A model generated the notes under the pieces. The model was given only the letters and a program-made list of their open reading frames with translations. It did no database searches and was not told where the DNA came from. Below, piece by piece: positions 13,625-17,963 of a stretch of 17,963 nucleotides of DNA. Position 1 is the first letter of the stretch. Every line of letters starts with the position of its first letter. This DNA is from an uncultured Blautia sp. (GTDB lineage Bacteria > Bacillota > Clostridia > Lachnospirales > Lachnospiraceae): the NCBI RefSeq assembly GCF_937880195.1, contig NZ_CALFLA010000008.1, forward strand, positions 1-17,963. The letters are read 5' to 3'. A program made the position numbers and the translations under genes.

Positions 13625-15901
13625 TTATTTCTTTCTGAGAAGCCAGTAGCAGCCAAATGCAGGAATCTGAACGCCTCTTGCTTCCATTTCACGTTCGGAG
13701 ATCAGATCCTTATACATACCGTCTTCTTCGTTGATCCATGCAACCTTATCATATTCGCTGAAATTGTAGATTCCAATGAACTTTTCTTCTTCGTTTTCCC
13801 GTACCAGCCCAAGAATAGAAGAATCCCAGGTGTCGATAGTGCGAAGAGCCACATCACTGTTAAATACGCTGTGGGCTTTGCGGGCTTTTTCCAGCTTGTC
13901 AAGAGCTGGGAACAGTTTTCCCTGTACTGTTTCAGGACGATGACGGTTTTCGGCAAGATCCCAGTTAAAGCTTCCTCTGTGCAGATAGCGGGAGTCGGAA
14001 ACTTTGTCAGGATCATCTTTATAGGAATAATCATTGAGCTGTCCGATTTCATCGCCGCTGTAAATAACAGGGATACCGGACTGGGAAAGCATAAATGCGT
14101 GAAGCGTAATATCATAACGGATGCCCCGGGAAACGCCCTCTTCATTTCCTTCAAAACCAAAGCGTTCAATGCCGCACAGAGAAGCGGTTGTGCCGCAAAG
14201 TCTTGCGTCTCCCAGGCGGGGATCGTCATTGTACAGCTCGCCTCTTGCAAATGAATCCTCATAGCTGCCAGTAAGGAAATCGTTCAGGTATTTCTTATGA
14301 GGAACTTCCTGAATGCCAAAGTTTCCAAGGAAATCATAATCAAGTCCCCAGCCGATATCGTCATGACAGCGGAGATAATTCTGGAATACATAATCTCTTG
14401 GGAGACCTGCAACAATATCCAGCTGGCGGCGCAGCAGGGAAACGTCCCTTGTGGCAACTGTGTGCCAGGTGCTTGCCATGGTAGTTACATTATAAAGCAG
14501 GTGACATTCTGGTTTTTCTACAGTGCCGAAATATGGAACTACTTTTTCCGGAGCCATAACGACCTCTCCAAGAAGAAGTACGCCCGGACATACGATTTCA
14601 CAGATCATACGCATGATACGTACGATTGTGTGAACCTGAGGAAGATTACGGCAGTTTGTGCCAAGCTCTTTCCAGATATAAGGAACCGCATCCAGACGGA
14701 CAATGTCAACGCCCTGATTTGCAAGGAACAGCATGTTGTAGATCATTTCATTCAGGACAATAGGATTTTTGTAGTTCAGATCCCACTGATACGGGTAAAA
14801 AGTGGTCATAACATGTTTTTTGACATCATCAAGCCAGGTAAAGTTACCAGGAGCTGTAGTGGGGAATACCTGCGGACAGGTTTCTTCGTACAGGGCAGGA
14901 ATATCATAGGAATCAAAGAAGAAATAGCGATCCTGATATTCTTTTTCTCCTGCACGTGCCCTTCTTGCCCATTCGTGATCTTCGGAAGTATGGTTCATAA
15001 CAAAGTCCAGACATACGCTGATCCCTCTTTTGTGGCATTCGTTTGTCAGGCGGGCAAAATCATTCATTGTTCCCAGTTCTTCCTGAACAGTACGGAAATC
15101 TGCAACTGCATAACCGCCGTCGCTGCGTCCCTTAGGAGAAGAAAGAAGCGGCATTAAATGAAGATAGTTTACATTACATTCCTGTACGTAATCCAGTTTG
15201 CTTTCCAGACCATTTAAAGTTTTGGCAAAGGAATTTACATACATCATCATTCCTGTAAGATCATTGCGCTTATACCATTTTGGATCTTTTTCACGGGCAA
15301 TGTCAGATGCTTTAAGATCGGTATTTCTGGCATCGTAGAAGTTCTTCAGCCGGGCAAAAAGATCGTTCAGATGTGTCATTACATAAGGATTGTCCTGATA
15401 CAGCTCGCAGTAGAGCCACTTCAGTTCATCTATGTGACGGTTCAGACGCGCCTGATATGGAGCATCGTCATCGACAGCAGGAGCAGAGAGTTTCGGGGCG
15501 TCGGTCTTCTTTGTTTCTACTTTAATGGGGTCGACTTTTTTTGTCTCTACTTTAATGGGGTCGACTTTCTTAGTTTCGACCTTAACAGGATCGACTTTTT
15601 TTGTCTCTACTTTAACGGGATCGACTTTCTTAGTTTCAACTTTGACAGGATCGACTTTTTTTGTCTCTACTTTAACGGGATCGACTTTCTTAGTTTCAAC
15701 CTTGACAGGATCGACTTTTTTTGTCTCTACTTTAACGGGATCGACTTTCTTTGTCTCTACCTTGACTGGTTCTGTCTTTTGAGTTTCTATTTTTGCTGGT
15801 TCGATTTTTTTATCAGATGCCGGAATGCTGTTTTCTGCAAGTTTTTGTTCTGTCCGTGCAGCAGCTGCGGCCTTTTTTTTCTGGAGTCTTTTTTTTGCCA
15901 T
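13625..15901 (-). CDS. Amylosucrase-like GH13 enzyme with N-terminal decapeptide-repeat tail
   Basis: The catalytic part (about 150-758) closely follows Neisseria amylosucrase, which uses sucrose to build alpha-glucan or hydrolyses it. Visible GH13 residues are NYLHLMPLLSSPKGRSDGGYA (D261), DFVMNHTS (H304), the nucleophile D404 (IVRLDAVPYIW), the acid/base E446 (LLLGEVVM), and H513-D514 (RCHDDIGW). D261 and R638 (VSDSRYLHR) match the Asp144-Arg509 pair that shapes the sucrose pocket of amylosucrase. No signal peptide is present, so it is probably cytoplasmic. The first about 147 residues are not part of the family: a basic start (MAKKRLQKKKAAAAARTEQK) followed by ten near-perfect copies of V-K-V-E-T-K-K-V-D-P. 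AAGGAG precedes the ATG at 15901. Sucrose hydrolase or phosphorylase-like activity cannot be excluded. Confidence 0.88.
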   Translation of the reverse strand: MAKKRLQKKKAAAAARTEQKLAENSIPASDKKIEPAKIETQKTEPVKVETKKVDPVKVETKKVDPVKVETKKVDPVKVETKKVDPVKVETKKVDPVKVETKKVDPVKVETKKVDPIKVETKKVDPIKVETKKTDAPKLSAPAVDDDAPYQARLNRHIDELKWLYCELYQDNPYVMTHLNDLFARLKNFYDARNTDLKASDIAREKDPKWYKRNDLTGMMMYVNSFAKTLNGLESKLDYVQECNVNYLHLMPLLSSPKGRSDGGYAVADFRTVQEELGTMNDFARLTNECHKRGISVCLDFVMNHTSEDHEWARRARAGEKEYQDRYFFFDSYDIPALYEETCPQVFPTTAPGNFTWLDDVKKHVMTTFYPYQWDLNYKNPIVLNEMIYNMLFLANQGVDIVRLDAVPYIWKELGTNCRNLPQVHTIVRIMRMICEIVCPGVLLLGEVVMAPEKVVPYFGTVEKPECHLLYNVTTMASTWHTVATRDVSLLRRQLDIVAGLPRDYVFQNYLRCHDDIGWGLDYDFLGNFGIQEVPHKKYLNDFLTGSYEDSFARGELYNDDPRLGDARLCGTTASLCGIERFGFEGNEEGVSRGIRYDITLHAFMLSQSGIPVIYSGDEIGQLNDYSYKDDPDKVSDSRYLHRGSFNWDLAENRHRPETVQGKLFPALDKLEKARKAHSVFNSDVALRTIDTWDSSILGLVRENEEEKFIGIYNFSEYDKVAWINEEDGMYKDLISEREMEARGVQIPAFGCYWLLRKK
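15501..15800 (-). repeat. 30-bp coding minisatellite (10 units) in the GH13 gene
   Basis: Ten in-frame 30-bp units encode a lysine-rich decapeptide. Units from 15531 to 15770 are nearly identical. Neighbouring units alternate between two versions, for example TTTTTTGTCTCTACTTTAA and TTTCTTAGTTTCAACCTTGA, giving a 60-bp higher-order period that is clearest at 15591-15710. This points to growth by duplication of two-unit blocks. The flanking units (15501-15530 and 15771-15800) are more diverged. Confidence 0.96.
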
Positions 15902-15990
15902 AATGATTATCTCCTTCGTCTCTTATTTATTGCATATGTATAAAATCTATAAAGGCAGGATATACAGATAAAATGCTTCCTGTATGTTTC

Positions 15991-16019
15991 ATCTTAAAAG
16001 GGAAGTGTAAAATTGTCAA
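15991..16019 (-). promoter_or_regulatory. Promoter of the GH13 gene
   Basis: On the - strand a perfect TTGACA (16014-16019) is followed after 17 bp by TAAGAT (15991-15996). Transcription would start near 15984, giving a leader of about 80 nt. An inverted repeat ATACAG...CTGTAT (15962-15967 with 15980-15985) lies at the start site and could be an operator. Confidence 0.75.
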
Positions 16020-16037
16020 GCGTCTGCTGTGAACAGT

Positions 16038-16856
16038 CTACAGCCGGAGAAATTCCGGTTTTCTGTCTTTAAAAACAGTATAATACTGAAAGCCACATTC
16101 TTTCAGCACGTTGGCCGCTTTGTCAAAAGCAAAAGCAATCTTATCTGTGGAGTGGGCGTCTGCTCCCACAGTAATAATCTCCCCTCCAAGTTTCCGGTAA
16201 CGGCGGATCACATCAACGCAGGGATTAGGTTCTCCAAGCCCATAATGATAGCCTCCGGTATTCAGCTCGATTCCAATGTTTTTTTGAATTAGCGTGTGGA
16301 GGATCTCGTCCAGAATATCCTGATAACGTTTATAACTGTAATCGCGGTTCTGGCTGGGGCCGTAGCGAACAATATAGTCGATATGGCCGTAAACGTCAAA
16401 GTTGGAAAATACTTTGAGATTTTCTATAATAGATTCAAAATATTCCAGATAACAGTCGGATTCCTTCCGACCCTTAAAAAATTCGCCGTAATAAGGATCG
16501 AATCCGTGAACTACATGGGAAGAGCCTATGACAAAATCAAAGGGATATTTCTCCATGAAGCGGTCAAAATGGTCTTTCAGATGAGGCTGCAGTCCGTATT
16601 CAATCCCGAAATTTACTATAAGCTGATCTGCATATTTCTGTTTCAGAAGAGCTGCTTTTTCAGCATAAGCTTCAAGATCCAGACAGAAGGTCTGATTATC
16701 CGGCGTAGGCGGGTAATCGGGGTCAAGGTGTTCGGTAAAACAGATTCCATTAAGCCTTTGCAAAATCGCCCCCTGGATCATGTCCTCCATATCTGTTTTT
16801 GAATCTGCAGAAAAAGAGGAATGCATGTGGCTGTCCCATAAAATCAGGTTTTCCAT
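16038..16856 (-). CDS. hisJ: Histidinol-phosphatase (HisJ-family PHP phosphoesterase)
   Basis: HisJ-type PHP phosphatases dephosphorylate histidinol phosphate in histidine biosynthesis. The product is 272 residues, the family size. The PHP metal ligands are visible: DSHMHSSFS (H10, H12), D17, FTEHLD (H43), FGIEYG (E86), IGSSHVV (H114), VYGHIDYI (H158) and VGADAHST (D233, H235). GGAGGATTTTTT precedes the ATG at 16856. No other his genes are nearby, so a different phosphoester substrate remains possible. The family assignment is secure and the substrate likely. It runs towards the GH13 gene but that gene has its own promoter. Confidence 0.88.
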   Translation of the reverse strand: MENLILWDSHMHSSFSADSKTDMEDMIQGAILQRLNGICFTEHLDPDYPPTPDNQTFCLDLEAYAEKAALLKQKYADQLIVNFGIEYGLQPHLKDHFDRFMEKYPFDFVIGSSHVVHGFDPYYGEFFKGRKESDCYLEYFESIIENLKVFSNFDVYGHIDYIVRYGPSQNRDYSYKRYQDILDEILHTLIQKNIGIELNTGGYHYGLGEPNPCVDVIRRYRKLGGEIITVGADAHSTDKIAFAFDKAANVLKECGFQYYTVFKDRKPEFLRL

Positions 16857-16888
16857 AAAAAATCCTCCGTTATGATTGTTATAATCCG

Positions 16889-16897
16889 ATTATAGCA
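16889..16897 (-). promoter_or_regulatory. Extended -10 promoter of hisJ
   Basis: On the - strand TGC-TATAAT is a perfect extended -10 about 33 bases before the hisJ start. The -35 is weak (TTACAA with a 19-bp spacer), which extended -10 promoters tolerate. Confidence 0.6.
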
Positions 16898-16938
16898 CAG
16901 AGATTTACTATTTTTGTAATGTTTTTTCCAAAATAGTC

Positions 16939-16967
16939 TTGAATTTTTGCAGGAGATTCGATACAAT
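16939..16967 (+). promoter_or_regulatory. Promoter of gapA
   Basis: TTGAAT (16939-16944) and TACAAT (16962-16967) are spaced by exactly 17 bp, with the start expected near 16974 and a leader of about 68 nt. The 185-bp gap between hisJ and gapA holds the two divergent promoters and nothing else that I can identify. Confidence 0.8.
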
Positions 16968-17041
16968 AAGCACAGGTTGACGTCTCTCTAACAAATGAGG
17001 AACGCCATAATCAACCATTTAATTCATAGGAGGAATTTATC

Positions 17042-17963
17042 ATGGCAGTAAAAGTTGCAATTAATGGATTTGGCCGTATCGGTCGTCTGGCTTTCCGTCA
17101 GATGTTTGGAGCAGAAGGATTTGAAATCGTTGCAATTAACGACCTTACATCCCCGAAAATGCTGGCTCACTTATTAAAATATGACTCTACTCAGGGCAGA
17201 TACGCTCTTTGTGACAAGGTAGTAGCTGGTGAGGATTCTATCACAGTTGACGGAAAAGAAATCAAAATTTACGCAAAAGCAAACGCTGCAGAGCTTCCAT
17301 GGGGAGAGATCGGCGTAGACGTAGTTCTTGAGTGTACAGGATTCTACACATCCAAAGACAAAGCTCAGGCTCATATCGATGCTGGTGCTAAACACGTTAT
17401 CATTTCCGCTCCGGCAGGAAACGACCTTAAGACAATCGTTTACAACGTAAACCACGAAGGTCTTACAAGCGAAGACAAGATCATCTCCGCAGCTTCCTGT
17501 ACAACAAACTGCCTTGCTCCGATGGCAAAAGCTCTTAACGATCTTGCAGCTATCAAGACAGGTATCATGTGCACAATCCACGCTTACACAGGCGATCAGA
17601 TGACACTTGACGGACCGCAGAGAAAAGGCGATCTGAGAAGATCTCGTGCAGCAGCAGTGAACATCGTTCCGAACAGCACAGGCGCTGCAAAAGCAATCGG
17701 TCTTGTTATTCCAGAACTGAACGGCAAACTTATCGGAGCTGCTCAGCGTGTTCCGACCCCGACAGGTTCTACTACAATCCTTACAGCAGTTGTTGAAGGA
17801 ACTGTAACAAAAGAGCAGATCAACGAAGCTATGAAAGCAGCTTCCAACGAGTCCTTTGGTTACAATGAGGATGAGATCGTATCCAGCGATATCGTAGGAA
17901 TGACCTATGGTTCTCTGTTCGATGCTACTCAGACTATGGTTCTTCCGCTTGATAACGGAACAA
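17042..17963 (+). CDS. gapA: Glyceraldehyde-3-phosphate dehydrogenase (3' truncated by window edge)
   Basis: GAPDH oxidises glyceraldehyde 3-phosphate to 1,3-bisphosphoglycerate in glycolysis. The first 307 of about 335-340 residues are in the window. The NAD-binding start is [21 protein letters not shown]34 (AINDLT) indicates NAD rather than NADP preference. The catalytic C153 lies in [12 protein letters not shown] and the base H180 in [21 protein letters not shown] precedes the ATG at 17042. Codon choice is strongly biased towards a few codons, as expected for a highly expressed glycolytic gene, in contrast to its neighbours. A single catabolic enzyme behind its own strong promoter is the most likely reading. 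Confidence 0.98.
   Translation, partial: MAVKVAINGFGRIGRLAFRQMFGAEGFEIVAINDLTSPKMLAHLLKYDSTQGRYALCDKVVAGEDSITVDGKEIKIYAKANAAELPWGEIGVDVVLECTGFYTSKDKAQAHIDAGAKHVIISAPAGNDLKTIVYNVNHEGLTSEDKIISAASCTTNCLAPMAKALNDLAAIKTGIMCTIHAYTGDQMTLDGPQRKGDLRRSRAAAVNIVPNSTGAAKAIGLVIPELNGKLIGAAQRVPTPTGSTTILTAVVEGTVTKEQINEAMKAASNESFGYNEDEIVSSDIVGMTYGSLFDATQTMVLPLDNGT

Noticed and set aside
15501..15800. Regular 30-bp repeats resembling a CRISPR array
   Set aside because: There are no variable spacers, units are contiguous and in frame, and the repeats encode a regular decapeptide in the GH13 gene.
15371..15943. Long + strand open frames across the repeat region (including 15525-15782)
   Set aside because: They are antisense shadows of the GH13 repeat; their repetitive Phe/Ser-rich content comes only from the minisatellite.
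16043..16057. CCGGA...TCCGG hairpin near the hisJ stop
   Set aside because: It lies within coding sequence, has a 5-bp stem and no following T-run on the hisJ strand, so it is not called as a terminator.
16975..17016. GGTTGA...TCAACC inverted repeat in the gapA leader
   Set aside because: Six-base arms 30 bases apart are expected often by chance and no known gapA control element matches.

Overview
The window looks like chromosomal DNA from a low-to-moderate-GC, spore-forming Clostridia, most likely Lachnospiraceae (Blautia/Dorea-like). The evidence is the spoIIM-xerD pair, a SpoVB-type flippase, a clostridial iscR-nifS-nifU operon, strong AGGAGG-type ribosome sites and sigma-A-type promoters. 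No taxon was confirmed by search. There are no rRNA, tRNA, CRISPR or IS features. Apart from one possible decayed gene, the region is dense and mostly housekeeping.

Layout. (1) 1-1221: the 3' part of rny (RNase Y) and its terminator. (2) 1276-3764 (+): spoIIM, xerD and an unrecognised membrane protein, followed by a short, perhaps decayed reading frame to about 4024. (3) 3986-6532 (-): a type I DAHP synthase behind a clear promoter and a tandemly duplicated 51-bp leader, with a SpoVB-like flippase upstream of it on the same strand. (4) 6601-8822 (+): iscR, nifS and nifU, a self-contained Fe-S cluster assembly operon with a perfect dyad in front of iscR. (5) 8933-11437 (+): a CtpE-like P-type ATPase with long hairpins on both sides. 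(6) 11504-13542 (+): yedF, a DUF3343 protein and an EF2568-type cysteine desulfurase, a proposed selenium/sulfur trafficking module. It ends at a bidirectional terminator. (7) 13625-16856 (-): an amylosucrase-like GH13 enzyme with an unusual N-terminal decapeptide-repeat tail, and a HisJ-family PHP phosphatase. (8) 17042-end (+): gapA (glycolytic GAPDH), cut by the window edge.

How the genes fit together. Two chemically related but separate sulfur/selenium systems lie within about 7 kb. IscR/NifS/NifU mobilises cysteine sulfur for Fe-S clusters, with IscR probably sensing cluster status. YedF/DUF3343/cysteine desulfurase probably carries persulfide or perselenide for selenium-dependent enzymes. 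The most unusual features are the GH13 repeat tail, the duplicated aroF leader, the XerD lacking the canonical hairpin lysine, the large hairpin after nifU, and the Se/S triad with no selD in view. All functional calls come from motif recognition by eye; no database search was run.
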